Source of the DNA: Streptomyces sp. R41
Lineage (GTDB): Bacteria > Actinomycetota > Actinomycetes > Streptomycetales > Streptomycetaceae
Reading direction: 5' to 3'
Assembly (NCBI RefSeq): GCF_041053055.1
Contig: NZ_CP163443.1
Span: 3,100,001-3,164,000 of the forward strand
DNA length: 64,000 nucleotides
Position numbers and translations under genes: made by a program. Each line of letters starts with the position of its first letter. Position 1 is the first letter of the stretch. Below are positions 1 to 8,898 of this stretch, one piece after another. Below the pieces are notes generated by a model, which made no database searches, was not told the origin of the DNA, and saw only the letters and a list, made by a program, of their open reading frames with translations.

Positions 1-1
1 T

Positions 2-37
2 CACATCGACGCTATGGACATCGTCAACGTGACGTGA
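2..37 (+). CDS. C-terminal tail of an upstream gene (partial, unidentified)
   Basis: The window opens inside a reading frame ending HIDAMDIVNVT and TGA at 35-37. Almost every codon ends in G or C, as in neighbouring genes, so this is probably the end of a real protein. Eleven residues are too few to name a family. nadA starts about 100 bases downstream on the same strand. Confidence 0.4.
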   Translation, partial: HIDAMDIVNVT

Positions 38-43
38 AGGGGT

Positions 44-70
44 TATGATAGATAGCGTCAATTCGACGAA
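44..70 (+). promoter_or_regulatory. Possible nadA promoter and small dyad
   Basis: TATGAT at 44-49 resembles a -10 hexamer in an AT-richer patch. It is followed by CGTC-AATTC-GACG at 56-68, a short inverted repeat that could be an operator. No convincing -35 box is visible and no known NAD-regulator site is recognised. Confidence 0.25.
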
Positions 71-139
71 AAGGCATCGTTCCGCCGGGCCCGCTTCCCT
101 ACGAGCCCGGCGAGCCGCAGAACAGAAAGGGTGCGTGTC

Positions 140-1324
140 GTGACCACCGCCCAGACCCAGGAGCTCGACGTACAGCCGACGCCCCTCGCCCTGCTGCTGC
201 TCGGCCGCGAGGCCGACCCGAGGAGCGAGCGGGGCGTCGAGTGTCCCGGCGACCTGCCCTCGCCGTCCGACCCGGACCTGGTGGAGCGCGCCCGCGCGGC
301 CAAGGAGAAACTCGGGGACAAGGTCTTCGTGCTCGGCCACCACTACCAGCGCGACGAGGTCATCCAGTTCGCGGACGTCACGGGCGACTCCTTCAAGCTG
401 GCCCGGGACGCGGCCGCGCGCCCGGAGGCCGAGTACATCGTGTTCTGCGGTGTGCACTTCATGGCGGAGTCGGCGGACATCCTGACGGGCGACGACCAGA
501 AGGTCGTCCTGCCGGACCTCGCCGCGGGCTGCTCGATGGCCGACATGGCCACCGCCGAGCAGGTCGCCGAGTGCTGGGACGTGCTCACCGAGGCCGGGAT
601 CGCCGAGCAGGTCGTGCCCGTCTCGTACATGAACTCGTCCGCGGACATCAAGGCGTTCACGGGCAAGCACGGCGGCACGATCTGCACGTCGTCGAACGCC
701 CAGCGGGCCCTTGAGTGGGCCTTCGAGCAGGGGTCGAAGGTGCTCTTCCTGCCCGACCAGCACCTCGGCCGCAACACCGCGGTCCGCGACATGGGCATGT
801 CCCTCGACGACTGCGTTCTCTACAACCCGCACAAGCCGAACGGCGGGCTGACGGCGGAGCAGCTGCGGGACGCGAAGATGATCCTGTGGCGGGGTCACTG
901 CTCGGTCCACGGCCGCTTCTCGCTGGACTCGGTGAACGACGTCCGCGAGCGGATCCCCGGTGTGAAGGTCCTCGTCCACCCCGAGTGCAAGAACGAGGTC
1001 GTCGCGGCAGCCGACTACGTGGGGTCCACGGAGTACATCATCAAGGCCCTCGAGGCCGCCCCGGCCGGCTCGAAGTGGGCGATCGGTACGGAGCTGAATC
1101 TCGTACGGCGGCTCGCGAACCGTTTCGCGCCCGAGGGCAAGGAGATCGTCTTCCTCGACAAGACGGTGTGCTTCTGCTCGACGATGAACCGCATCGACCT
1201 GCCGCACCTGGTGTGGACCCTGGAGTCCCTCGCCGAGGGCAACCTGGTCAACCGCATCGAGGTGGACCGCGAGACGGAGCAGTTCGCCAAGCTGGCGCTG
1301 GAGCGCATGCTGGCGCTCCCGTAG
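140..1324 (+). CDS. nadA: Quinolinate synthase NadA
   Basis: Condenses iminoaspartate with dihydroxyacetone phosphate to quinolinate in cytosolic de novo NAD synthesis, using a 4Fe-4S cluster. The 394-residue protein has the GHHYQRDEV motif near residues 66-74 and the expected separated cysteines: C103 in FCGVHFMAES, C182 in ICTSSNA, and C344/C346 in VCFCSTMNR. An in-frame GTG at 131 is possible, but GTG 140 lies 9 bases after an AGAAAGG ribosome site and gives MTTAQTQ, so it is preferred. nadB and nadC are not in the window. The gene converges on the RND pump gene across a strong terminator. Confidence 0.95.
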   Translation: MTTAQTQELDVQPTPLALLLLGREADPRSERGVECPGDLPSPSDPDLVERARAAKEKLGDKVFVLGHHYQRDEVIQFADVTGDSFKLARDAAARPEAEYIVFCGVHFMAESADILTGDDQKVVLPDLAAGCSMADMATAEQVAECWDVLTEAGIAEQVVPVSYMNSSADIKAFTGKHGGTICTSSNAQRALEWAFEQGSKVLFLPDQHLGRNTAVRDMGMSLDDCVLYNPHKPNGGLTAEQLRDAKMILWRGHCSVHGRFSLDSVNDVRERIPGVKVLVHPECKNEVVAAADYVGSTEYIIKALEAAPAGSKWAIGTELNLVRRLANRFAPEGKEIVFLDKTVCFCSTMNRIDLPHLVWTLESLAEGNLVNRIEVDRETEQFAKLALERMLALP

Positions 1325-1450
1325 CCACGGGGGGCTGCTCGCCGTAGGCGGGCGCGGGGCCTCGGCCGCTGCGCGGCCAGGCTCGTCCCCATCCACCCGC
1401 CCCCTCCGGGCTGTTGGGGGTACCGCGTCCCCCCCCCACGCCCCCGGCAA

Positions 1451-1495
1451 CGGCGGAGGCCCGGCCAACACCACGTGTCGGCCGGGCCTCCGCCG
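1451..1495. terminator. Bidirectional terminator between nadA and the RND gene
   Basis: A perfect 16-bp stem (1451-1466 with 1480-1495) closes a 13-base loop. It ends 5 bases from the stop of the minus-strand pump gene and also lies downstream of nadA, so it can serve both. Confidence 0.85.
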
Positions 1496-1499
1496 TTCG

Positions 1500-4400
1500 C
1501 TAGACGCCCGCGGGTTCGGGCTCCTCGGACTCCGCCCCGGCCGGCTGGGACGGCGCCCCGGTCTTCTTCGCCCGCTTCGCCGCCTTCTTCTTCGCCCGGC
1601 GCTCCTTGCGGAGTTCGATCACCGTGTACAGCGTCGGGACCAGCAGCAGCGTCAGCAGGGTCGACGTGATCAGGCCGCCGATGACGACCACGGCCAGGGG
1701 CTGGGCGATGAAGCCGCCCTCGCCGGTGACGCCCAACGCCATGGGGAGCAGGGCGAAGATGGTCGCCAGAGCCGTCATGAGGATCGGGCGCAGCCGGTGA
1801 CGGCCGCCCTCGATGACCGCCTCGACCGTGCCGTAACCCTGCCGCCGGTACTGGTTGATCAGGTCGATCAGCACGATCGCGTTCGTCACCACGATGCCGA
1901 TGAGCATCAGCATGCCGATCATCGCCGGAACGCCCATCGGGGTACCGGTGGCGACCAGCAGACCGATAGCGCCCGTCGCCGCGAAGGGAATGGAGACGAG
2001 CAGGATCAGCGGCTGGACCAGCGAGCGGAAGGTCGCCACCAGCAGCATGAAGACGATCGCGATCGCCGCCAGCATCGCCAGGCCCAGGGACGCGAACGCG
2101 TCATCCTGGTTCTGGGACACCCCGCCGATCTCCGCCGTCGCACCCGCGGGGAGCTTCAGCGCCTTCAGCTTCGAGGTGAGATCGGCGCTGACCGCACCGG
2201 TGTTGTCGCCGGTCGGCTTCGCGCTGATCGTGGCGGCCCGCTGACCGTCGATCCGGGTCATCGAGACCGGACCGTCGACCAGCTTCACGTCCGCGATGTC
2301 ACCGAGCTTCACGGCACCCAGCCGGAGCTTCTTCAACTGGGCCAGCGTCTCGGCCGGCTTCGCCGACCTGATGACGACGTCCCGCTCGGTGTCGTCCAGG
2401 ATCGCCTTGCCGCTGGTGGTGCCGCGGACCGCCTCGGCGACGGCCGCGCCGAGCGTCGTGTCGTTGAAACCGGCCGCCGCGGCCTTGGAGTTGGCCTTGA
2501 CCGAGATACGCGGCACGCTCTGCGCCAGGTCGCTGGTCACGTCCGTGACGTCGTCCAGCTTGGCGACCTCGTCACGGACCTGGTCGGCCGCCTTGCGCAG
2601 CACGTCCGCGTCGGCCGCCTTCACGACGACGCTCAGGTCCTGATTGCCGAACCCGTCTCCGGCCGAGACCGTGGTCGTACCGATCCCGGAGAGCTTGCCG
2701 AGACCGTCCTCGATACGGCTCTGGACATCGTCGTACGACGCCGAGTCGTCCAGCATGACCTGGTACGAGGCCTGGTTGGTGTCCGTACCGCCGCCGAAGG
2801 CTGCCATGAAGCCGGAGGAACCGATCGTGACCTGGTAGTCCTTGACGCCCTTGACGCCGTCCAGCAGCTTCTCGACCTTCTTCGCCTGCGCGTCGGTGGC
2901 CGCCAGGCTGGTGCCCGGCTTCAACTCCTGCTTGACGGTGAGGACTTCCTGGTCGCCCTGGTCGAAGAAGTTGGTCTTCAGCAGGGGCGCCATGCCGAAC
3001 GTGCCGACGAGGATCGCGCCCGCGATGAGCACGCTCGTCAGACGGCGGCGGGTCGCGAAGCGCAGGACGGGAACGTAGAAGCGCTGCAGACGGCTGCGCG
3101 CCTCCTTCTCCTCCGCCTTGCGCCGGGCCTCGTCCGCGTCGGCCGGGGTGCCCTTGGGGGCGCGCAGGAACCAGTACGACAGGACGGGGACGACCGTCAG
3201 CGAGACGAGCAGGGAGGCGAGCAGCGCCGCCGTGACCGTCAGGCTGAAGGAGCCGAACAGCTCGCCCACCATGCCGCCGGTCAGGCCGATCGGGAGGAAC
3301 ACCGCGACCGTCGTCAGGGTCGACGACGTGACCGCGCCCGCCACCTCACGGACCGCCTTGAGGATCGCCTCCTCGCGCTCCTCGCCGTAGCCGAGATGCC
3401 GCTTGATGTTCTCCAGGACGACGATCGAGTCGTCGACGACGCGGCCGATGGCGATGGTGAGCGCGCCGAGCGTGAGCATGTTGAGCGACAGGTCGCGGGT
3501 CCACAGCACGATCAGGGCCAGGACCACCGACAGCGGGATCGAGACCGCGGTGACCAGCGTCGAGCGGATCGACGCCAGGAAGACGAGGATGACCAGGACC
3601 GCGAAGAGCAGGCCCAGGGCGCCCTCCGTGGTCAGGCCGTCGATGGACTTCGACACCGCCGGACCCTGGTCGCTGACGACGGTGATCGTCGCCCCGGTCC
3701 CCAGGTCCTTGCGCATGCCGGGCAGCTTGTCCTTGACCGCGTCGGAGATGGCGACCGCGCTGCCGTCGTGGTCCATGGTGACGTTGACGGCGAGGCTCGG
3801 GCGGCCGTCGGTGCGCGTGATGGAGTCGGCCTTGGCCTGCTCCTGCTTGACGCCGGCGACGGCACCGAGGCGTACCGGCTTCTTCCCCTGGGCGCCCGTG
3901 ACCATCAGGTCCTCGATCTGCTTCAGGGAGGTGAAGCCGCCGCCGACCTGGACGGTGCGGTTGCTGCCGTCCTCGTCGAAGGAGCCGGCGGGGACGGTCG
4001 CGCCGCCCGCCTGCAGGGCCTGGCCGAGGGCGGCGGAGGTGAGGCCGGCCCTCGCCATCTTCTTGTCGTCGGGGGTGACCGTGACCTGGACGTCGCGTAC
4101 GCCGTCGACCGTCACCTGGCCGACGCCGTCGATGTCCTTCAGGTCGGGCACGACGGTCCGGTCGAGCTGGTCGGACAGCGCCTGCTGGTCCTTGTCCGAG
4201 GTGACGGCGAGGACGACGGTCGGGATGTCGTCCGTCGAACCGGCGATGACCTGCGGGTCGACGTCGTCCGGGAGCTGGACGCGCGCGCGGTTGACGGCCT
4301 GCTGGACGTCGGCGACGAGCTGCTTGGTGTCGTTGCCGTAGTCGAAGGACGCCATGATCACGGCGTTGCCCTCGCTGGCCGTGGACGTGACACCGGTGAT

Positions 4401-4631
4401 GCCGTCGACGGCTTCGAGGGTGTCCTCGATGGGCTCGACGACCTGCTTCTCCACCACATCGGGAGACGCGCCCTGGTACGGCGCGAGCACGGAGACCATG
4501 GGCAGTTCGATGGTGGGCAGCAGCTGCTGCTTGAGCTGGGGGATCGCGATCGCTCCGAAGGCGAGCGCGATGATCGAGATCAGCCCTATGAGGGCCCGTT
4601 GCGCGAGGCTGAATCTGGACAGCCAGGACAT
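1500..4631 (-). CDS. RND-family efflux permease (AcrB/MMPL-like)
   Basis: Proton-driven membrane exporter of about 1043 residues. The N-terminus MSWLSRFSLAQRALIG leads into TM1. Two periplasmic-type loop pairs and two blocks of membrane segments follow the usual 12-TM duplicated RND plan. The TM4 proton-relay motif GRVVDDSIVVLENIKRH is present near residue 400. The frame is open upstream to 4703, but ATG 4631 gives the family's usual start. No HlyD-type adaptor or outer-membrane channel is encoded nearby, as expected in a Gram-positive. The C-tail is Lys/Arg-rich and then acidic. It lies downstream of a kinase/regulator pair on the same strand, which suggests that pair controls it. The substrate cannot be told. 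Confidence 0.9.
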   Translation of the reverse strand: MSWLSRFSLAQRALIGLISIIALAFGAIAIPQLKQQLLPTIELPMVSVLAPYQGASPDVVEKQVVEPIEDTLEAVDGITGVTSTASEGNAVIMASFDYGNDTKQLVADVQQAVNRARVQLPDDVDPQVIAGSTDDIPTVVLAVTSDKDQQALSDQLDRTVVPDLKDIDGVGQVTVDGVRDVQVTVTPDDKKMARAGLTSAALGQALQAGGATVPAGSFDEDGSNRTVQVGGGFTSLKQIEDLMVTGAQGKKPVRLGAVAGVKQEQAKADSITRTDGRPSLAVNVTMDHDGSAVAISDAVKDKLPGMRKDLGTGATITVVSDQGPAVSKSIDGLTTEGALGLLFAVLVILVFLASIRSTLVTAVSIPLSVVLALIVLWTRDLSLNMLTLGALTIAIGRVVDDSIVVLENIKRHLGYGEEREEAILKAVREVAGAVTSSTLTTVAVFLPIGLTGGMVGELFGSFSLTVTAALLASLLVSLTVVPVLSYWFLRAPKGTPADADEARRKAEEKEARSRLQRFYVPVLRFATRRRLTSVLIAGAILVGTFGMAPLLKTNFFDQGDQEVLTVKQELKPGTSLAATDAQAKKVEKLLDGVKGVKDYQVTIGSSGFMAAFGGGTDTNQASYQVMLDDSASYDDVQSRIEDGLGKLSGIGTTTVSAGDGFGNQDLSVVVKAADADVLRKAADQVRDEVAKLDDVTDVTSDLAQSVPRISVKANSKAAAAGFNDTTLGAAVAEAVRGTTSGKAILDDTERDVVIRSAKPAETLAQLKKLRLGAVKLGDIADVKLVDGPVSMTRIDGQRAATISAKPTGDNTGAVSADLTSKLKALKLPAGATAEIGGVSQNQDDAFASLGLAMLAAIAIVFMLLVATFRSLVQPLILLVSIPFAATGAIGLLVATGTPMGVPAMIGMLMLIGIVVTNAIVLIDLINQYRRQGYGTVEAVIEGGRHRLRPILMTALATIFALLPMALGVTGEGGFIAQPLAVVVIGGLITSTLLTLLLVPTLYTVIELRKERRAKKKAAKRAKKTGAPSQPAGAESEEPEPAGV

Positions 4632-4677
4632 GGGTGGCGGGTCTCTCTTCTGTGGCTTGAGCGGAACGTGGAGCAAT

Positions 4678-4701
4678 GGGGCGAGCACATGTGAGCGCCC
4701 C
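4678..4701. promoter_or_regulatory. 24-bp dyad upstream of the RND pump gene
   Basis: GGGGCG at 4678-4683 pairs with CGCCCC at 4696-4701 around a CACATGTG core. Only two symmetric position pairs fail to match. It lies about 50 bases upstream of the pump start, inside the 168-base gap between regulator and pump, so it is a plausible operator for a pump-specific promoter. Confidence 0.5.
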
Positions 4702-4799
4702 ACGTCACACCCTGAGCCATGGAAAGGGCCCGATCCGTAGCCCCTGAGTCCATTTCCTTATGCCGCTCCTACTCCAGGCGCAGTACGCCCGGGTGGAGC

Positions 4800-5483
4800 T
4801 CAGTCCACCCTTGGACGGACCAGCCCGGACTCGTACGCGATGACGACCAGTTGCGCCCGGTCGCGCGCGCCGAGCTTCGCCATGGCCCGGTTGACGTGCG
4901 TCTTCACCGTCAGCGGGCTGACTTCGAGCCGCTCGGCGATCTCGTCGTTGGAGTGCCCGCCCGCGACCTGGACGAGCACCTCGCGCTCGCGTCCGGTGAG
5001 CGCGTCGAGCCGCTCGGCGCGGGCCGGATCCCGCTCCTCGTCCGCACCGTCGCCCTGCGCGAGGAACTTGGCGATCAGCCCCTTGGTGGCCGCCGGGGAC
5101 AACAGCGCCTCTCCACCCGCGGCAATCCGAATCGCGTTCAGCAGCTCCTCGGGCTCGGCGCCCTTCCCGAGGAACCCGGACGCGCCGGCCCGCAGCGACT
5201 GCACCACGTACTCGTCGACCTCGAAGGTCGTCAGCATGACCACCCGTACGTGCGCGAGCCCCGGGTCGGCGGTGATCAGCCGTGTGGCGGCGAGCCCGTC
5301 GGTCCCGGGCATCCGGATGTCCATGAGGACGACGTCGGCGCGCTCGTCCCTCGTCAGCCGCACCGCCTCCGCGCCGTCGGACGCCTCGCCGACGACCTCC
5401 ATGTCGGGCTCCGAGTCGACGAGCACACGGAAGGCGCTGCGCAGCAGTGCCTGGTCGTCGGCGAGCAGGACACGGATGGTCAT
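4800..5483 (-). CDS. NarL/LuxR-type response regulator
   Basis: A 227-residue DNA-binding response regulator. The receiver domain starts MTIRVLLADDQALLRSAFR (acidic pocket DD, residues 9-10) with the phosphoacceptor Asp in VLMDIRMPGTDG near residue 55. The C-terminal LuxR helix-turn-helix lies in LTGREREVLVQVAGGHSNDE and VSPLTVKTHVNRAMAKLGA, about residues 155-215. The start overlaps the kinase stop by ATGA, so the two are translationally coupled. Its likely partner is that kinase, and a likely target is the RND pump downstream. Confidence 0.93.
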   Translation of the reverse strand: MTIRVLLADDQALLRSAFRVLVDSEPDMEVVGEASDGAEAVRLTRDERADVVLMDIRMPGTDGLAATRLITADPGLAHVRVVMLTTFEVDEYVVQSLRAGASGFLGKGAEPEELLNAIRIAAGGEALLSPAATKGLIAKFLAQGDGADEERDPARAERLDALTGREREVLVQVAGGHSNDEIAERLEVSPLTVKTHVNRAMAKLGARDRAQLVVIAYESGLVRPRVD

Positions 5484-6700
5484 ACGGGGTCCCCCATGGC
5501 AGGCGTGCGGTTCTTGACCGGAAGGATCGCATGGACCCGGAAGCCGCCTCCGTATCGGGGACCGGCCGTGCAGACACCGCCGAGCGCGGTGACCCGCTCG
5601 CGCATGCCCAGCAGCCCGTGCCCGCCGCCCTCCTGTGGCCCGTCGTCCTGCCCGGGCCCGTTGTCGAGCACCGTGACTTCCACATTCGGTCCCACCCGGA
5701 CGACGCTGACCTCGGCCTTCGCCTCCTGGCCCGCGTGCTTCTGCACATTGGTGAGGGCCTCCTGGATGACGCGGTACGCGGCGAGGTCGACGGCGGCGGG
5801 GAGGGTGGTGCCCTGGTCGCAGCGGGCGACTTCGACGGGGAGGCCGGCGTTGCGGAAGGTGTCGGCGAGTTCGTCGAGCCGGGCGAGGCCGGGGGCGGGT
5901 TCGGTGGGGGCCTCGGGGTCGCCGGACTGGCGCAAGAGGCCCACGGTGGCGCGGAGTTCGTTGAGGGCGGAGCGACTGGCCTCGCGGACGTGCGCGAGGG
6001 CTTCCTTGGCCTGGTCCGGCCGCTTGTCCATGACGTGGGCGGCTACGCCCGCCTGGACGTTCACCAGGGCGATGTGATGGGCGACGACGTCGTGCAGATC
6101 GCGGGCGATCCGCAGCCGTTCCTCGGCGACGCGGCGGCGGGCCTCTTCCTCGCGGGTGCGTTCGGCGCGTTCGGCGCGCTCGCGGATGGCGTGCACGAAG
6201 GCGCGCCGGCTGCGTACGGCGTCGCCCGCGGCGGCGGCCATGCCGGTCCAGGCGAAGATGCCGAGGTTCTCCTGGGCGTACCAGGGCATTGGTCCCGCGG
6301 GCATCGCGACCGCCGTCAGGACCGTCATCGTGATCAGTCCGACGCGCCAGGTCGTGGGGCGGTCGGTGGCCGACGCGACGGTGTAGAGGGCGACGACGGC
6401 GGACATCGCCACCGGGGCTCTGGGGTCGCCGGTGGCCAGCTCCACCAGGGAGACGGCTCCCGTGGCCGCGAGGACCGTCATCGGGGCGCGGCGGCGGAAG
6501 ACCAGGGCCGCGGCGCCGAGCACCATCAGAGCGAGGCTGAGGGCGTTCGGGGTGCGGGCGCCCCAGGTCGCGCCGTTCTCGCCGTGCGGGTCGACGAAGG
6601 AGCCGGCGACCATGCAGGCGAGGACGCCTGCGGCGAGGGCGGCGTCCAGGGCCAGGGGGTGGGCGCGCAGCCAGTCCCTCGTCCGCTCCAGAGTGCTCAC
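5480..6700 (-). CDS. Sensor histidine kinase (HisKA_3 type)
   Basis: A 406-residue membrane kinase. Several hydrophobic segments fill the first ~150 residues, from LALDAALAAGVLACMVAGSF. A coiled linker rich in Arg/Glu follows, then the HisKA_3 box RIARDLHDVVAHHIALVNVQ (phosphoacceptor His near residue 205) and a HATPase with LDNGPGQDDG and GHGLLGMRERV. The start is GTG. TACCGT lies 7 bases upstream, so the mRNA may be leaderless. It overlaps the regulator gene by 4 bases (ATGA). The stimulus is unknown; the coupled pump suggests an envelope-active compound. Confidence 0.93.
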   Translation of the reverse strand: MSTLERTRDWLRAHPLALDAALAAGVLACMVAGSFVDPHGENGATWGARTPNALSLALMVLGAAALVFRRRAPMTVLAATGAVSLVELATGDPRAPVAMSAVVALYTVASATDRPTTWRVGLITMTVLTAVAMPAGPMPWYAQENLGIFAWTGMAAAAGDAVRSRRAFVHAIRERAERAERTREEEARRRVAEERLRIARDLHDVVAHHIALVNVQAGVAAHVMDKRPDQAKEALAHVREASRSALNELRATVGLLRQSGDPEAPTEPAPGLARLDELADTFRNAGLPVEVARCDQGTTLPAAVDLAAYRVIQEALTNVQKHAGQEAKAEVSVVRVGPNVEVTVLDNGPGQDDGPQEGGGHGLLGMRERVTALGGVCTAGPRYGGGFRVHAILPVKNRTPAMGDPV

Positions 6701-6762
6701 TCCGTTTACGGTACGGGGCCCCTGCGGGGCTTGGAACGGGTGCTACCGGGTACCGCGAAGCA

Positions 6763-6887
6763 GGTTTTCGCCCCCTCCGCCCCTACCCGTCCCGTACCTG
6801 GGGGCTGCCGCCCCCAGACCCCCGCTAAAAGATTGCGCAGTTCCCCGCGCCCCTTTTCAGGGGCGCGGGGAACTGCGCGAAAAACCC
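6763..6887. repeat. Modular GC-rich hairpin repeat, copy A
   Basis: Contains the module TTTTCGCCCCCTCCGCCCC, a small hairpin (6798-6804 with 6811-6817), and a perfect 19-bp hairpin (6835-6853 with 6860-6878) whose arm reads GCGCAGTTCCCCGCGCCCC. The same modules recur near 33.7, 37.8, 42.1, 54.0 and 60.2 kb. It sits immediately after the stop of the minus-strand pspAA gene and can terminate transcription. Confidence 0.85.
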
Positions 6888-6888
6888 G

Positions 6889-7167
6889 TCAGCCGGGGAT
6901 CAGGCCCTCGTCGCTCAGCATTTCGCGGACCTCTTCGAGGGTCGCGTCCGGGGACGGGAGGATCAGTTCCGAGGGTTCCAGCGCGTCGTCGGGGAGCGGA
7001 GCGCCGAGGCGGCGTACCGATTCCAGGAGAGCGCACAGCGTGCGGCGGAAGCCGGACTCGTCACCGCTCTCCATCTCGGCGAGCAGCTCGTCGTCCAGTT
7101 TGTTCAGTTCGGTGAGGTGGCTGTCGTCCAGCCTCACCTGCCCCTCCCCCATGATCCGTACGATCAT
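6889..7167 (-). CDS. PspA-associated protein PspAA
   Basis: A 92-residue acidic cytosolic protein beginning MIVRIMGEGQVRLDDSHL with a LLAEMESGDESGFRRTLCALL stretch, the pattern of the PspAA domain that partners PspA in actinobacteria. A GAGGAGG ribosome site lies 6 bases before ATG. It lies 43 bases downstream of pspA on the same strand and is presumably co-transcribed. Its exact biochemical role is not established. Confidence 0.85.
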   Translation of the reverse strand: MIVRIMGEGQVRLDDSHLTELNKLDDELLAEMESGDESGFRRTLCALLESVRRLGAPLPDDALEPSELILPSPDATLEEVREMLSDEGLIPG

Positions 7168-7210
7168 GTCGCCCTCCTCAGGCGTGGGACCCGATCAGTC
7201 GGTCACTCGC

Positions 7211-8005
7211 TCACTGCTTGTCGAAGCGCGGAGTGTCCTGCGGCTGCGACGGGGACTGCGACTGCCCGGTACCGCCCTCGATCGCCTGCTGCGGCGAGGA
7301 CCCACCGGCCAGCTCCGCCTTCATACGCTGCAGCTCCAGCTCTACATCCGTACCACCGGAGAGCCGGTCCAGCTCGCTCTGGATGTCGTCCTTGGCCAGC
7401 CCGGACTGGTCGTCGAGGGCACCGGAGGCCAGCAGCTCGTCGATGGCGCCGGCGCGCGCCTGGAGCTGCGCGGTCTTGTCCTCGGCACGCTGGATCGCCA
7501 TGCCGACGTCGCCCATCTCCTCGGAGATGCCGGAGAACGCCTCGCCGATACGGGTCTGCGCCTGGGCCGCCGTGTACGTCGCCTTGATCGTCTCCTTCTT
7601 GGTGCGGAAGGCGTCGACCTTCGCCTGGAGACGCTGGGCCGCGAGGGTGAGCTTCTCCTCCTCGCCCTGGAGGGTCTGGTGCTGCGTCTCCAGGTCGGTG
7701 ACCTGCTGCTGGAGGGCGGCGCGGCGGGACAGCGCCTCACGCGCCAGGTCCTCGCGGCCCAGCGCGAGCGCCTTGCGGCCCTGGTCCTCCAGCTTGGTGG
7801 ACTGGCTCTGGAGCTGGTTCAGCTGCAGTTCGAGGCGCTTGCGGCTGGTCGCCACATCCGCGACGCCGCGGCGCACCTTCTGCAGCAGCTCCAGCTGCTT
7901 CTGGTACGAGTAATCGAGGGTTTCGCGCGGGTCCTCGGCCCGGTCAAGGGCCTTGTTCGCCTTCGCGCGGAAGATCATCCCCATACGCTTCATGACACCG
8001 CTCAT
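7211..8005 (-). CDS. pspA: PspA/IM30 family membrane-stress protein
   Basis: A 264-residue phage-shock protein A homologue that binds the inner leaflet of the membrane under stress. The start MSGVMKRMGMIFRAKANKAL gives the typical N-terminal amphipathic helix. Long coiled-coil helices follow, rich in Gln, Lys and Glu, with the family-typical ALDRAEDPRETLDYSYQKQL near residues 20-40. An AGAAGGGGG ribosome site precedes ATG 8005; the frame is open to 8083 but that stretch is atypical. The tail after about residue 235 is Gln/Ser-rich and probably disordered. It is operonic with pspAA; htpX-pspAB at 47 kb is the functional companion. Confidence 0.93.
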   Translation of the reverse strand: MSGVMKRMGMIFRAKANKALDRAEDPRETLDYSYQKQLELLQKVRRGVADVATSRKRLELQLNQLQSQSTKLEDQGRKALALGREDLAREALSRRAALQQQVTDLETQHQTLQGEEEKLTLAAQRLQAKVDAFRTKKETIKATYTAAQAQTRIGEAFSGISEEMGDVGMAIQRAEDKTAQLQARAGAIDELLASGALDDQSGLAKDDIQSELDRLSGGTDVELELQRMKAELAGGSSPQQAIEGGTGQSQSPSQPQDTPRFDKQ

Positions 8006-8301
8006 GGGCTTCGCGCGCCCCCTTCTGACGGACTCCAGCTCCAGGTACTGCAACAGAACCCACAGTACGGGCCCTGCATCCATTACCGCACTGTTCGGGG
8101 ACGGATGCGCTCATCCCCAAGGACGACTGCGTACGGCACCGCTCCGGCGTAGGGAGTAGGTGGACCTCGGGGTCCCCGGCCCCGCCACCCGGCAAAGCCG
8201 CGCGCAACGTCCCCTCTGTCCCACTACAGACGCACGGTGTTGCCAGATCGTTCCCCACTCGAACGACGTCCATGCCCCCGAACCCCGTACCCTTGGGTTT
8301 T

Positions 8302-8898
8302 GTGTTCCGTAGCCGTGCCAAGGAAGAGAAGGCCCCCGCCGACAAGGCGCAGGTGACCGACTCCAAGCAGACCCGTGACCCGCAGGCCCCCAAGGGCCGC
8401 CCCACGCCCAAGCGCAGTGAGGCCCAGACCCAGCGTCGCAGCGTGGCCACTACGCCGACGAACCGCAAGGAGGCGGCCAAGCGGCAGCGCGACGATCGCC
8501 GTGCCGCGATGGAGCGACAGCGCCAGGCGCTGGCCAGCGGTGACGAGCGCTATCTGCCCGCCCGCGACAAGGGGCCGGTGCGGAAGTTCGCCCGCGACTT
8601 CGTGGACTCGCGCTTCTGCATCGCCGAGTTCTTCCTGCCGCTGGCCGTGGTCATCCTCGTCCTGAGCATGGTCCGCGTGGGCTCGCTGCAGAACATCGCG
8701 CTGCTGCTGTGGCTCGTGGTGATCGTGATGATCGTGGTGGACTCGATCGGTATCGCGATCCGCCTGAAGAAGCAGCTCAACGCGCGCTTCCCCGACGTGC
8801 CCAAGAAGGGTGCGGTCCCCTACGCGCTGATGCGCACCCTCCAGATGCGTCGACTCCGGCTTCCGAAGCCGCAGGTCAAGCGCGGAGAGCGGCCCTGA
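8302..8898 (+). CDS. DUF3043 membrane protein
   Basis: A 198-residue actinobacterial protein of unknown function. The N-terminal ~95 residues are highly charged (Lys/Arg/Gln-rich, starting MFRSRAKEEKAPADKAQVTD). Two adjacent membrane segments follow (AEFFLPLAVVILVLSMVRVG and ALLLWLVVIVMIVVDSIGIA), then a basic tail. GTG 8302 is chosen because the upstream frame to 8272 reads as non-conserved Pro-rich sequence. Its stop overlaps the probable start of the next gene. Confidence 0.85.
   Translation: MFRSRAKEEKAPADKAQVTDSKQTRDPQAPKGRPTPKRSEAQTQRRSVATTPTNRKEAAKRQRDDRRAAMERQRQALASGDERYLPARDKGPVRKFARDFVDSRFCIAEFFLPLAVVILVLSMVRVGSLQNIALLLWLVVIVMIVVDSIGIAIRLKKQLNARFPDVPKKGAVPYALMRTLQMRRLRLPKPQVKRGERP

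Noticed and set aside
1797..4694. 965-residue open frame antisense to the RND pump gene
   Set aside because: Asp/Arg/Val-rich composition expected from the complement of a GC-rich gene; no domain, no ribosome site, and the pump gene on the other strand is unmistakable.
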